Assembly: GCA_000827265.1 (NCBI GenBank)
Contig: KN834801.1
Location: 62,001-126,000, forward strand
Direction: 5' to 3'
Origin: Collybiopsis luxurians FD-317 M1
Lineage: Eukaryota; Basidiomycota; Agaricomycetes; Agaricales; Omphalotaceae
DNA: 64,000 nucleotides
Both the position numbers and the translations under genes were made by a program. Within the stretch, counting starts at the first letter, position 1. Every line of letters starts with the position of its first letter. The notes under the pieces were generated by a model. That model was not told the DNA's origin. It searched no databases and saw nothing but the letters and a program-made list of their open reading frames with translations. Below are positions 10,894-23,392 of this stretch, one piece after another.

Positions 10894-12304
10894 TTATTCG
10901 GACACGTATGTTGGAGGAGGTGCATCTGACCTTCCTGTCATGGAACCTTCATCATAATTCCTCCGGGGCTCCTGCCGCTGCATCTGCTCTGCCATCCAAG
11001 CCACTGTATTCTGCAGGTATTCCAAGCGAGCTACAATTGGCTGCATGCTACGGGATTCATTTAAATCCGACGGTACTATTGTCGAGTCGGTGGCATCTCC
11101 CAGCAATAATGGAGGTTCTGGTAGATGTGAAATGCGATGTGATGCAGCTGGTCGAGATCCCTTCTCTTGTCTGATAATGCTGCCAGTATTTCCAGTGCTT
11201 TCAACAGGCTCGTTGGTTGGGAAAATGGACTCGGTCCCTTCTGTCAAAGGCGTGATTACGCCCCTTTGCATACTCCGGGATCTTGCTCGGCCTCGTCGAT
11301 GAAGAAGAAAAATTATAGTCAGGATGACAATGGCAAGAACAGCTACGGATCCGACAACACCTCCAGCAATGACTGGAACAACTGATGATTTGTTATTTCC
11401 ATTGAAGGTACTGGTAGTGAAACTGGAGCTGGACAGAGATTGAGAGGTGTTGTTCAGAGTAGTAGATAAAAACTGCAGGGACCTTGTACCAGTACTACTA
11501 GAACTCGAAGCAGGAGATTCCAGTCCCGTGTTGCTGGCGATAGGTCCACTAATTGAGGTATTAGGAAAGGCGATGGGACCAGGCTGGGGAGCAATGGAAG
11601 TGACTGCTGTAACAGACGGGGAGGGGCTTGACGTGCTGCCAGGGCTGAAATTTGCACTTGGTCCCGGGTTGTCGTCGATAGATACGGTTGTGGTACCAGG
11701 CAAGTCGGTGGAAGTAAGAAGCTGGGAGAGGACGGGGCTAGAGGCAGAGCTATTGGTGAAAGTTTCAGCTGATACACTAGGGAACGCAGAACTTATTTAC
11801 ATAGATTGTGACATTTCGGTTGAGAACAAGATTTCTGAGGGGTGCAACTGCTTAGGTCAGGGAAAGTAATGGGAGATTCGCTAAGTTAAAGCGAGAGATA
11901 CCACGGGCTTTTACTTGATTTGAAGTGGTATTTTTGACCATTCGGTTGGCAAGATCAAGTTGTTGCAGGACGCCATCGGATACTGGAAAGATGATCACTG
12001 ACCAAAGCGGGGTAATTTCATGCCCAATCCATTGTTCTGACAGTTCGTTGGCATCTTGTTCCCGCCAGCACTTGGAAACTCATCAGATAGTTGAGGTTCC
12101 TGTACCAGTCCATGTTCTACTCCTGCTGGCACCAGAATTTGAAGGCGGCCCTAGTTGAGTCACTAGCATTGTGTCGGAGTTGTGCCGGAGTTGTGCCATG
12201 CAGAATTCGTGATCCTGCTGTCGACAAAACTTTGCAAAGTGAGGGTCAATCCCAATTCTATCCCGTTTCACCCAATTCTCATCTAGATCAACTCTTGAGT
12301 ACAA
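10894..12304 (-). CDS. Array copy 2: S/T-rich type I membrane protein with PPPTYVSE tail (most intact copy)
   Basis: Reading from the 5' side, exon frames give a Cys/Trp ectodomain (CWREQDANELSEQWIGHEIT, then LWSVIIFPVSDGVLQQLDLA, then TFPDLSSCTPQKSCSQPKC) joined by introns near 12095 and 11895. A Ser/Thr/Pro-rich stalk follows, then a conserved 54-nt intron (GTCCCT...GTCCAG, near 11445-11500), a TM helix (VIAGGVVGSVAVLAIVILTI), an HRRGRARSR stop-transfer segment and a cytoplasmic tail with a helix VARLEYLQNTVAWMAEQMQ ending PPPTYVSE. The layout fits a type I plasma-membrane or wall-sensor-like protein. The tail offers a WW-domain ligand. Caveats: I find no convincing start ATG or signal peptide, and one intron near 11780 would be only about 32 nt, so this copy may also be impaired. 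Confidence 0.5.
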
Positions 12305-12349
12305 ATCTGCTCATAATGATCCCTTGTATTCTAAATCTAGTTTTTTTTT

Positions 12350-13480
12350 GCATGGCAAGTTCTTCTAACTAAGAGTTTGACAAAATGTTCATTCACATTG
12401 TTGGTTGCCGTATTGGCTTGAGCTTCATATCAGGAGAAACCGACATCATTTGATCTAAAAATTAGGAACAATCACAATAGATGAATTCACCGTTGATTTC
12501 AACTTCTGAGAATTTATTAATTTTGAACAAATTTCAGATTAATCATTACTGTCTATGTCGTAGAGTTGATTACAAAAATGTCGGTGCAGGAAAATGTTCA
12601 CCATTCTTGATGAACTCCTTCCAAACTTTGATATTATCATCTTATTCGGAAGTCGCTGGATGTTGTGCCACAAAGCAACCAGGTGAAGTTGGGAAATGGC
12701 GGGAGTTGATATCGTTACAGAACCGTGACAGCTCTTGATAACATACGAGTTGTTTGACACAGGTTGATTGACCCTTGTTTCTATCATCCACAGTAGAGGA
12801 ACACATACTATGCAGTTTAAAACAGAACCTCTCCCTTTCTCAACTTCTCTGCCTCGGTTCTGCACTTGGGTGCTACTTAGACTGGAAAGAAGTGTAAGAT
12901 CAAGGGAAATGGCGACCCCAATACCCAAGGAACTCAGCTAAAGAGGCGATGATCAACGACTGCGAAAGCCAAGTTGCATCAGAACAATAATGCCGCAAGG
13001 CTAGCGAGCGGAGGTTTTAAATTGTCACGCACTGGAAGATCTGTCTGTGGAAGAGAAGCTTGGACCTCGGAAGGTCTTATGAGTTCACAGTCAAGAGATG
13101 GATGTAACGGCGCAAGTAGACATTCTTACGAAACCGAAGACGCTGAAGAACAAGGTACGGGAGGAGAAGAAAATCTGTTTATAAAAAAATACCCTGTTGT
13201 CGCAGGGTTAAATACAATGAACAAAGCTGGAGGACTGGTCGGACCTCCTCACGCAGATATACGATTTGATGTGAGCAAAAATTGTCCGCATTTTCTCTAC
13301 CTACTTATCTGTGCTTAAGTATCCAGTCCAAAATCGTATCTACCAAACCCCATCTACTTCTGTCAGCTCCGGTGCTTTCGCTGCACTCCAACTCCCCACT
13401 ATTCCCCTCACTTATCCCAATCTTCTCTGTTGATCTTCCTCCTTCCGCAACCCAACAATTATTGTATGGAAAACGTTCAT
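12350..13480. repeat. Distal non-coding block of unit 2
   Basis: It matches 23390-25150 of unit 4 over most of its length. Examples are TTGATTGACCC..TTTCTAT..CACAGTAGAGGAACAC at 12765 and 24465, and ACAATGAACAAAGCTGGAGG at 13213 and 24914. A 114-codon ORF at 12974-13318 is not open in the other copy, so it is unlikely to be coding. Confidence 0.6.
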
Positions 13481-13599
13481 AATCTAGTTGAGGTGCCCAA
13501 TGAGCGGTTTTTGGTGTTTTCAAGTTCTATCTGGAGCGATCTTCTTGACTGCTCAAGGCTGAACAATGAAAGGCAAGTCACAACGACTCGGATATACAT

Positions 13600-14520
13600 T
13601 ACCTCTCAATGAAATTTATTGTATTTCGTCAGAATCAAGTCCGCATATGGATACTTTTCCGCCACTGCAACAGTCGGACCTTACACATGAGAACCGAGTC
13701 CCCAAGGGCAAGGGCAAATCGAAGAATTAGCAACACAAAGGTTACTGAAGCCATTAGCCGCAAGCTCTTCATTTACCACACCCCATCTTCCTTTCCACCA
13801 TCATGCCCCATACGATATGTAGATGAGCGGTGGTACATTGCATGATTTTGTTTGCGTAGAGTAGAAACTTGTCCAGCGATGCACCGTCTTCTTCTGCAGG
13901 TACACGGTAATCGACAAGTGGATGCCCCTGCTCAAGCATACCATCATACCATAAACTATCTGGAGAGAATCTTGAGGAATCATCCTTCCGAAGTACGCGT
14001 AAGCTTCTCATAGGCATTATTCCGCATGTCAGGCAGGGTATCCCGGTTACTTCGGCGTCCCTTCCTCGCTGAGCAACAAAAAAGATGTAGAAAAGACAAT
14101 TTGAACGACTGGCGCGAGGAGTATACCCGTCCTGTCCCAGAGAAAAAGTATTCAAACAATAATTTAACGATAAAAACCCACGGTTGTTTTTTTGTAAGCA
14201 GACGAGAGAATGGGACATTGGTGCATGCATGAAATAAATTGTCAGCATTACAGTGATAATGATATTAAACAAACGAATGTACCAAACTTTTGAACTGACC
14301 GGGGGAAGATTCTTTTTACAATTACAATTACGAATGCTCGTCGGGTAGCGGGGTTGGACCAATCCCACTGAGAGATTTTTGGTTGACAGCAAAATGGACA
14401 AGTAACTTATATATACTTGATCGGGAGATGAAGGGAGCACAATGGGCCTGCACGTAATGAATTGTCGCTGACCCCAAGAGCGAGATCCAAGGTCAACATC
14501 ACGGAGTGAATAAAGAACGG
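13600..14520 (-). pseudogene. GMC oxidoreductase 3' relic A
   Basis: It aligns in order with the 3' half of the GMC gene at 45956-47090. It keeps the strings CGTCAGAATCAAGTCCGCA (13628; compare 45975) and peptide pieces APMSHSLVCLQK and EQGHPLVDY. The region around the active-site His motif (HYSSTCRMG in intact genes) is frameshifted, and about 200 bp around 13950 (relative to 46290-46470) are deleted. It cannot encode an enzyme. Confidence 0.75.
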
Positions 14521-15690
14521 AATCAAAAATAGACTGAATAAGTTGAACGACGCTAGGATGGGCAAGGAAAGTCGAGCTGAAGACGACGGGTGGAGTGGGG
14601 AAAGAATTGAGAGGTACCGCTATGAGGAACTTCCGCGAAAGGCGTCAGCAAGAAGGGGAGAGATGATAATGCTAGAGTCGAACTTATCGTATTGCAGCTA
14701 ATCCTCTAGCGATAATTTGACATTTCTACTCATATGCACCGTTGTAGCACATCATTCTGGTATCAGTGAGCGACTTGTCACGGTGCGAATGAAACGAGAA
14801 TGGAAGAAAAGAGATACTGCAGGAGTGTGAACAGTACTTACCAAAGCTGAGGAACTGTATTTGCGACAAAATTCAGAACAACGTGTAGTGAGTATTGTTG
14901 ATCTGGAGTCAGGCGTATGTAATGTTCAGCAGAAAAACGGCCAGAGCGCACTGATTCGTTTGGGTATACTGCTTATCCAGAGTATATGAGACCACCTACC
15001 TCATTTAAGAGACGACGAAAAAGAAAAGTATCTTGAGGAAAAGGAACGGACACTATCTTGAGAGGCATATTCACAACGCGAAGAAACGGATAGGGCAGAA
15101 CTAGGGTGAGCGTGGCTAGCCGGTCAGTACAACTATACAAAGGCAATTAAATATTTGTTGTTGCGGAAGACATAAAAGTTCAACGTTTCAATGCGTTGAA
15201 AACAGAGATGCGCAGGAGTATGATTGATTCTGTCAAAATATCGATACCGGTTCTACTGAGAGAGTGTGACCTGCCTGGAGGAAGAAGGAATTAGAGCGTT
15301 ATATAATCGAGAAGGTCAATTTCTGTTAACTTTGAAAAGGAGACACGAGCAGAGACACTTGAAACGCCGACAGAGGAAAGCTCCATATTTATATTCAGCA
15401 GTGAAAAAGAGAGATTGCAGAACTATAGCCATAAATTGACCATATCAAATGATGGGAACACGGCTGGAACGATGAACCAGCTTGGAGAACCTTGTGCAAG
15501 CGAAAATTTCACGATTGAGGAGCGTTGAATTTCTTTCCGAGTAGCTATAAGCGATTTCTGAACACATTGATGCTGGATATACCGCAGTTGATGCACTAGT
15601 GGGTTTCATTCGAGTGTTCAAGTAGATTAAACGGTGTATTCAAAGATAATGCAATGTAGATGGATGAGGGAGGGAGACAGCGAAGAAGAG
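14520..15690. other. No gene recognised
   Basis: There is no convincing coding frame. The segment 15490-15630 matches 19620-19750 (GTTGAATTTCTTTCCGAGTAG-like, then CGATTTCTG), so the spacer downstream of both GMC relics was duplicated with them. Confidence 0.4.
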
Positions 15691-18480
15691 AATCAAAAGC
15701 GATTTGACGCCGAGGTCTTCCCGGCGCCTATTTGCCGATGCCCTTTTCTTGCGTACTTTCACCTCAATTCAGCTCATTGTCCATCCCTTCTGAACCATAA
15801 GGAAAGATCTTGCTTAATATCTTGCATTCTTCATTCGCGCGTAATTTTGGTCGATTCATATTCCAGATTCTTGAACACAAGAGCTTGGGTCGCACCGCGA
15901 AATGGCGAATGGAAATAGGTTTCCGTTTGATCCTTGAAACACGCTAGAAAGTATCTATCTGCTCAAGTCTAAGTGAAATGGTCAGATCCCCATGGTCTAG
16001 ACTAGGTGATCTCATGCTGAATATACTCCCCATCGCATCTACCGTTGTTCCTATCGTGTTCCTCTCCGTCGTCACGGTTTTTGGGATTTAATTCAACTTC
16101 GTCACGTCTGCCTCAGTTCCCACCTCATACACAGTGACTGCCCAGTCTGAGGACTTGTCGTCTACATACACGTACTGCGCAGGTCCTTGATCAACTCACA
16201 CTCTCTGCCTTTGTTATATTTTGATTTGGGCTTTAAACGGGGATGACGGTATGTTGCATCTAAAGTGTTTGGAAGCGTCAAGGGTTGCGTAGATGGTCGT
16301 TGAACAGTTTGGATGGGTGGGTTGGTGGAAGAAATGGATTGATAACTGTGTACGATGTCGTTCCGCTGCCGTGGATTGTGACGAAATCATGGACCGCCCA
16401 TTCCGTTCGTTCTGTCCTCAAACTCTGTGTGAATCTAGTTGGTGTTATGTCGTGTGGTTCCTTGACAGGTTAGTGTTGGTCGGGGATGAGAAGATTGGAT
16501 TGTGGGATGGGTTAGAAGTACGAAATCGAGTGTTTAACTTGTTTTTAGGGATATGGAGCCTTCGTTGTTTTGCAGAACTGCGAATTGCTGAAACCAAAAT
16601 CTGTGCATGGACGGCTGGCGAATATCAGCTTTTTATGCAACGTTTGGATCAGCGTGAACAGTTTGGACAGTGTCGAGACGCAAACAATCTGGAGTCGAGG
16701 ACGACAACAAGAAACGGAGATGGTGATTAGAAGGCGAGGTCAAATGCAAGTGCGGCATTGTCGCTCATGAAGAGGAAGAGGAAGAGGGATAGGGATCGAG
16801 CAGAAGGTGGGACAATGTCGTTTGGGTCTTTGGGCTATAGGTTCGGGAGCGTAAAAGTGGTAGTGTAATGCATTCTTGTTGGCGGTCAGGCTGGCTGAGC
16901 ATCTTTATACTCGATACTCAAGTGAGTATTCTACTGTAATGGCGGAACGTATAGTGTCCAGGATAGGGCGTCATCGGGAGAGCTTCTTTATGTAGGAATG
17001 GAAAAGAGTTGGTTTGGAATTGACGTGCCAAAATACTGACTGATTTTTGTTGTCCCGCTCGTACTGAGGTGCATAGAGTTTTGGGTCTGGGAAATGAGAC
17101 CCATCCGGATAAGTATACCCCTCCCAACTCTGTGCCAAGATATCAACGGAAGGTTCAACTCCTGCTCATTTTCCTCCTTGGTCGATCACGAGGGCTGCTG
17201 CCTCACAACGTTTGAAAGAACGAAAACATACAATTAAAACTAGGACTATACTAGGTATCATTTGGACCCGTACGTTGGGAGAGGTGCATCTGACCTTCCT
17301 GTCATGGGATTTCCATCATACTCCCTCTGAGACTCCAGGCGCTGCACATGCTCTACCATCCAAGCCATTGTATTCTGCAGGTATTCCAAACGAGCTTCGA
17401 CTGACTGCATGCTACGAGATCCACCCGAATCCGACAGTCCTATCGTCGAGTCGGTAGTATCTCCTAGAAACGAGGGAGGTTCTGGTAGATCTGGAATGAG
17501 GACGTAATCACTTTGACGGAAGAAACCGAGTCCATTTTCCCGACCAAACAGCCATTTGAAGGGGAAAGCACTGGAAAGACGGGCAGCAGCAGCATCATCC
17601 AAGAAAGGCGCTCTCGACCCGCTGTATCGATTCCTCTGCATGTTTCGTCGACGGAGAAGAAAAAATATAGTCAGGATGACAATGGTAAGACCAACTATCG
17701 ATCCGATAACACCGCCAGCAATGAATGAAACAACGTCTGATTTGTCAAAGCCCTTGGAGATACAGCAAGCGGCCCTGAAGCAGGGGAGAGATTGAGAGGT
17801 GTTGTTTAGGGTAGTAGATGAAAACTGCACGCACCTTGTACCAGTAATACTAAAACTCGAAGCAGTTGCGGAACTAGGAAAGTGGATGGAAGTAACAGGG
17901 CTGGTAAGTCTGGAGTTGGAAGCGGTTGGAAGTGTAAGAAACCAGGAGGGGATGGAGCTGGAAGCGGTTGGAAGTGTAAAAATCCGGGAGGGGATGGAGC
18001 TTAACGTGCTGCCAGCGCTGGAAGTTGTCCTTGATATGCTAGCAAAACCAGTGGCCGAAAAAGTGGGGATTGGGATCCGATCGAATGTGGAACTGTTATT
18101 GGCGATAAAGGTAGAGTTGTGGTTAGGTATTGCTTCGCTGCTGAAAACTGTGCGTAGAACTGGCTTACCTAGACTGTGCCATTTCGGTTGAGAGCAAGAT
18201 TTCTGAAGGGTGCAGCTGGTTACTGCTCAAGTCAGGGAAAGTGATGGAAGCCTCGCTGAGTCAGCGCGACAGCTACTGCGGGCTTTTACTTGATTTGAAG
18301 TGTATTCATTATTCAAATGACAAGGTCAGGACGCCATGGGATACTTAAAACGTAATAAAGATCGCAGTAAAAGTACATTCATGTCAAGCCCTTCTAATTT
18401 ATTGTTCTGACAGTTCGTGGGCATCTCGTTCCTGCCAGCACTTGAAAACTCATCAGATAGTTGATACACCGGATTTAGAG
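15690..18480. repeat. Array unit 3 (short form)
   Basis: It opens with GATTTGACGCCGAGG...CCGGCGCCTATTTGCCGATG. It keeps one truncated copy of the coding relic (16050-16450), the conserved TATA-like block (16815-16915, partly altered) and membrane-protein copy 3. Confidence 0.7.
17258..18470 (-). pseudogene. Array copy 3 of the S/T-rich membrane protein (LPTYGSK tail)
   Basis: The C-terminal frame (17258-17770) is open, with TM helix FIAGGVIGSIVGLTIVILTI, a short basic stop-transfer region LRRRNMQRN, and the helix VEARLEYLQNTMAWMVEHVQ. The end reads PLPTYGSK, so the motif is LPxY rather than PPxY; LPxY is also accepted by some Rsp5-type WW domains. The conserved intron here has a canonical GTGCGT donor (about 17764-17828). 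The upstream ectodomain exon (18250-18460) has in-frame stops and deletions relative to copy 2, and the Cys-rich exon (18180-18250) has an inserted stretch that changes its frame. Confidence 0.6.
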
Positions 18481-18734
18481 AAAATTTCTCGGCAAGTAGA
18501 AATTCAATCCAACAGCTTTTGTATCATACAGCTTTTCGTTCGAGTTAATAGGTAGAACAAAATATATTACTTCAGCCAAATTGAGACTACGTATGAAAGT
18601 CCATTTTTAGTACAGAAATTTCAAATTGGTCCGGAATAATTGCATGGGGAATATTGTACTGTCTAACGGTTGGAAAATGTAGTTCACGCTTTCCCAAGGG
18701 TAATCAACTGGAGTAAAACCAAGTCTGGACCTAG

Positions 18735-19560
18735 CTACATGTTGTAGAAGTAGACTAGACTTCCCTTGCAGCGTTCTCGTCCCTTCACTACATAAGCGGA
18801 TAAAGAGTGCGAGGACAGCCCGTGTGTGCTCAGACAGTGAGGATCAACGAGTAAACGATCTGAGGGGTATAGGCGCGAGGTACTCTTTGTGGATGGAGTA
18901 GCAAGTTCCAAAATACTGAACGTGCCTCGGGAAACTTTAGGATTGTGAACAGTCTGGAGCGAATCGTGAGATATCATCTTTGAGAACATGCGTAGCAAAG
19001 CGGCTTACAGGCGTGATTTCGATGTCAGGCACTGAGGCAAGGTATCTTTTTGATACCGGTTAGTTTCGATATACCTTCTTAAGTTAAGCCACCAAGAAGA
19101 TGCGAACTAGATAATTTGAATAACTGGGGTGAGGAGCATACCCGTCCTAAAGAAGGTACCTCAATGGGCTTGACGAAGAAAACCGGCGGTTATTTTTGCA
19201 AGCTAACGAGAGAGTAGGAAATCGGTACCTCGTACCTAGTACACGACTGAGGCGCCGAAATGATTTTTGCTAAAGTAGGCATCAAATAGCCAACAGTACT
19301 AAATGGGCAATAATATCAAAGCGAACGAACGTACAAAATTTGAACCGACCGACGGAAGATCATTAATGATACGAATGCCTTTCCAACGGTGTCTCATTTC
19401 AAGGGATCGGAAGGACCAACTCCACTGAGATATATTTAGTAAACTACAAAACGTACAAGGGAGGAATGTTCATACCTAAGTATCAGGGGATGAGGAGAGC
19501 CCAGTGGACCTGCAGGGTATGAATATTCGCCGGTGATGTCGTGAGAGGGTAAACTATAAC
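18735..19560 (-). pseudogene. GMC oxidoreductase 3' relic B
   Basis: It aligns with 46300-47060 of the intact GMC gene: GAGGATCAACGAGTAAACGATCTGAGGGG corresponds to 46350-46380, followed by AACATGCGTAGCAAAGCG and TTTTTGCAAGCTAACGAGAG. The C-terminal His motif region is absent, and frames are broken. It is the second GMC fragment in the array, on the same strand as relic A. Confidence 0.72.
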
Positions 19561-22004
19561 TATAGAAAACGGATAGGAACAAATAATGGGCAAGGCTAGC
19601 CCTTATATTCGAGAGCCTCGCAAACGCAAAGGTTTCACGTAAGGAAGAGTTGAATTTACTTCCCAGTCGCCATAAACGATTTATGGATATCGAAGGTGAT
19701 ACAGGGATTTAGTTTGACTAGAGAGTTCAAAGTAGAAATCAATATCATATATTATATCTCAAGGTAATGCGAGGGAGATGGATGATGGACCGGAGACGGG
19801 AGACGGCGAAGAAAAGGTGATCAGCCTATTTGACGCCGGGATCAAACCGGCGCCTATTCATCAACCCTTTTCTTTCGCGTACTCAATTCAGCCTTGTTGG
19901 CCCTCTCTTCTATCCAAACGCCTCCTATGGCTCTGCATGTCCTTCACTTGAAATGACGAATCAAAATGGGTTACGGTTTGACTTGGAAGCACGCTGGTAA
20001 GTACTGAGATTTGTTCCAAGTAACCATCTCGCTGATCCTCCGCATAATCTAGGCTAGATGCCATCGTGTTGAATACACATAAAGCCTAGATACTGGGATA
20101 CCATACTCTCAAACTCTTTTCCTTCTTCCTCAGATTTTCCGCAGGGGCTCTCGCTCCTTTCACTAATAGTATCCTAGTTACCGATAAGGCATGGGACGTA
20201 CGATTCAGGATAGGATATGTTGTGGGCAAACGATGGCCTAGTCGGCTCAGATGTCTGAGGTGAAAGTATGTGTCCTATACCTTTTGTCCAGGAAAAAGCG
20301 GTAAACTCAAAAGCCAGCCAGTAGCATTACTCATGCTTCTTCACATGGCCGGTTCATCCCCCCATATGCGTGGTGGTCGCTGTGCCTTCCTTCGCCATCG
20401 CATCTGCCGTTGTTGACGTTGTATTCCTCCCACGCGTCCCGGTTTTCGGATTACCACTCGACTCCCTCACGTCTACCTCAGTCGCAGTATATAAGCAGTG
20501 CATGCTTGAACCGACAACTTCTCACCCACCTACAGGTAACCGTCCCGGACCTCTATCACCTCATCTTCTACCCAATGGTACCTCATCCTCTGTGTTATCC
20601 CAGCTCTACCATTTTTGTCGACAAATGCGGCAAGGATCTCATTCGGTCCTGGGATCCTACTGCTGATGATAAAACCCAACTCTTATACCGCATTCCTATA
20701 TCCGGCAAGCTCGATTTTTCTCGCTTCATCGACGATTATGGACTACGAAAGCCCCTTTCAGGGCTTCGATGATTCCGCCTCCGACAACGAAGACGCTAGG
20801 ATAGTCAGTTATGCCGTTCCAACGCGTGGGTTTAGTTCCAGACGGTGCGAAGATTTCGGAGCGTTTGTGATAATCTATGTGTTTGGGCATTGAAGAGGGT
20901 TATATTTCGATTTGGGTGTTGATTGGGGATGACGGTACGTTGCATCCAAAGTATTTTCGAGAAGAGGGTTACGTGGGCTAAGGGATTAGATGAGTATGGA
21001 GGCATGATGAATTATGTTGGCGGAAGGAACTGGGTTCGATTATGATGTATGATGACATTCTGAGCTTCGCGGAAGTGGACTGTGACGATTTTATGGGTTA
21101 TTGCACAGCCTGCTCCTCCTGTCCTTGAGCTCTGCGCGGATGAATGTGATGTTGCGTCGTATGATTTGGTTTGCAGTGGGTAGTGTTCGTCGGGATGAGA
21201 AGATCACTGTTGCGGGATAGGTAAGAAGTAGCGAGGCCGAGTTGAGCCTTAAAGATATAAAACGCCTTTCGTTGTTTAGCGGGACTGCGAATTGCTGAAA
21301 CCAACACCATCATCTCTACATGGACGTCTGGGGAATATCAATCAGCTTGCCAGGCGACGTTTTGATCAGCGTGGACAGTTCGAGATGCGAACAGTGATCA
21401 GCCATCTGGAGTCGAGGACAGCATCAACGAAGGGGGATGGTGATGAGAAGGCGAGGAAGAGGGATACAGATTGAGCTGAAAGTGGGACGATGTCGTTGGG
21501 GTCTTTTGGCTATAGTTTCGGGGGCATAAAAATGATATTTAGTATGATGCCTTGTTGGCGATCAGGCTGGCTATGCTTCTATATATAGCTGGGTGAATTG
21601 TCTATGGTAATGGTGAAACATACGTTGACGAGGACCGGGTGTTTTGGGATGTCAGCGGGAGAGCTTACGGAAAGAGTTAATTTGGAATTGACGTGACAAA
21701 ATGCCGGTTGATTTATGTTGTCTCGCTCGTGCTGAGGTGCATATACTCAAAGAATTTTGAGTCTTCCCTCCCAACTCTGCACTAAGGTATCAACATAAGG
21801 TTCAAATCCTACTCATTTTCCCCCTTTGTCAATCACCCATCATAACTCTCACCATGTCACTTTCATTCAAATCCCATCTGTTTTGCACCTGCCTAGCAGT
21901 AATTGCATCCAACAAGATGCTCTCACAACTTCAAGTTTCCGAGGCCCCACAAAGTTTAAAAGGAACTACACGTGCTACAATCAATACCAGAGCTGTACTA
22001 GGTA

Positions 22005-23392
22005 TTATTCTGATACGTATGTTGGAGGCGGTGCATCTGATCTTCCTGTCATGGAACTTTCTTCATAATCCCTCCGAGACTCCAGCCGCTGCACATGCTC
22101 TACCATCCAAGCCATTGTATTCTGCAGGAATTCCAAGCGAGCTACGATTGGCTGCATGCTACGGGATTCACCTGAATCCGACGGTGCTATTGTCGAGTCA
22201 GTAGCGTCTCCTAGCAACGATGGAGGTTCTGGTAGATGTGAAATGCGATGTGATGCGGCTGGTTGAGAGTCCTTCTCTTGTCTGATACTGCTGCCAGTAT
22301 TTCCAGTGCTTTTAACAGGCTGAGTAATTGGGAAAAAGGACTCAGTCCCTTCCGCCAAAGGTGTGATTACGCCCCTCTGCATACTCCGGGATCTTGCCCG
22401 GTCTCGTCGACGGAGAAGAAAAATTACAGTTAGGGTGATAATGGCAAGTGCCGCTACCGATCCGACAACACTTCCAGCAATGACTGCAACAGCCGAGGAT
22501 TTTTCATTTACATTGGCGGTATTGGCAGCGGGACTGGAGAAGGGTAGAAATTGAACGGTGCTGTTCGGATTAATAGGTAAAATACTGCACGGACCTCGGA
22601 GCCGGAGTATAAGATACCAGTCCCGGACTACTGGCGGCTGATATGGTTGCGATACTGGTTGTGGGATTAGCACCAGAGATTTCGGTGTTAGGCTCTTCGG
22701 AAGAAAGTTTGGGTGGAGCTAGGGTAGTAGGGATGCCTTCGAATATGCTAGTGTCTGAGGATAGTGAGGCACTAGGAATGTCACTAAAGGCACTAAAGGC
22801 AGGATTGTAACTAGGTATTGCTTCATCACTGAAAACTATGCTGTGAACTTACTCACCTAGTTGACATTTCGGCTGAGATAAATATTTCTAAGGGGTGCAA
22901 CTGCTTAGGTCAGGGAAAGCGATGGGAACTTTGCTCGGAGTGAGAGATACTATGGGCTTTTATCTTGGTTTGAAGTGGTATTTTCAACCATTCGGTTGAC
23001 AAGACCAAGTTGTTGCAGGACGCCATTGGATACTGGAAAGATGATCACTGACCAAAGTGGAGTACATTCATGTCCAATCCATTGTTCTGACAGTTTGTTG
23101 GCATCTTGTTACTGCCAGCACTTAGAAGCTAATCAGATGGTTGATACCCAGCTCATGTTCTAGTATTCTACCCCCGCTGGCACCCGAATTTGAAGGCGGC
23201 TCATGTTATGTCACTAGCATTGTGTCGGACTTGTGCCGTGCGGAACTCGTGATCCTGCTGTCGACAAAGCTTTGCAAGCTGAAGGTCAACCCAAAATTTA
23301 TCTTTTCTCGCCCAATTATCACCTCGGTCGACCCTTGAGCATAAATCTGCTCCGGTTGACTTCTTGCATTCTAAATCTAGTTTCTTTTGCAT
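22005..23392 (-). pseudogene. Array copy 4 of the S/T-rich membrane protein (PPPTYVSE tail)
   Basis: The C-terminal half is open and very close to copies 1 and 2: TM helix VIAGSVVGSVAALAIITLTV, stop-transfer LRRRDRARSR, helix VARLEFLQNTMAWMVEHVQ and tail PPPTYVSE. The conserved intron (GTCCGT...CTCCAG) lies near 22530-22595, and a further canonical intron (GTGAGT...CCTAG) near 22800-22860. Lesions: a stop in the Cys-rich exon where copy 2 has CAG (TAG near 22893), a changed donor (GATAAA for GTAAAA near 22965), and a stop just after the conserved Cys-Trp near 23115. An ATG at 23392 opens a frame reading MQKKLDLECKKSTGADLCSR, a candidate old 5' exon. Confidence 0.58.

Larger units (their letters stand above)
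7600..13480. repeat. Array unit 2 (longest, most complete)
   Basis: It begins with a TTTGACGCC...CCGGCGCCTATTTGCCGATG landmark at 7630, repeated at 15705 (unit 3) and 19830 (unit 4). It continues through coding relics (8520-10030), the TATATATAG block (10378-10480), the membrane-protein copy (10894-12304) and a distal non-coding block (12350-13480) matched by 23390-25150 of unit 4. Divergence between units is substantial, so the duplications are old. Confidence 0.7.

Noticed and set aside
11447..11869. 140-codon + strand ORF opposite the membrane-protein stalk
   Set aside because: It is the antisense shadow of a Ser/Thr-rich repetitive coding region.
12974..13318. 114-codon ORF in the distal block of unit 2
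   Set aside because: The matching block in unit 4 (24676-24975) has stops and indels in this frame.
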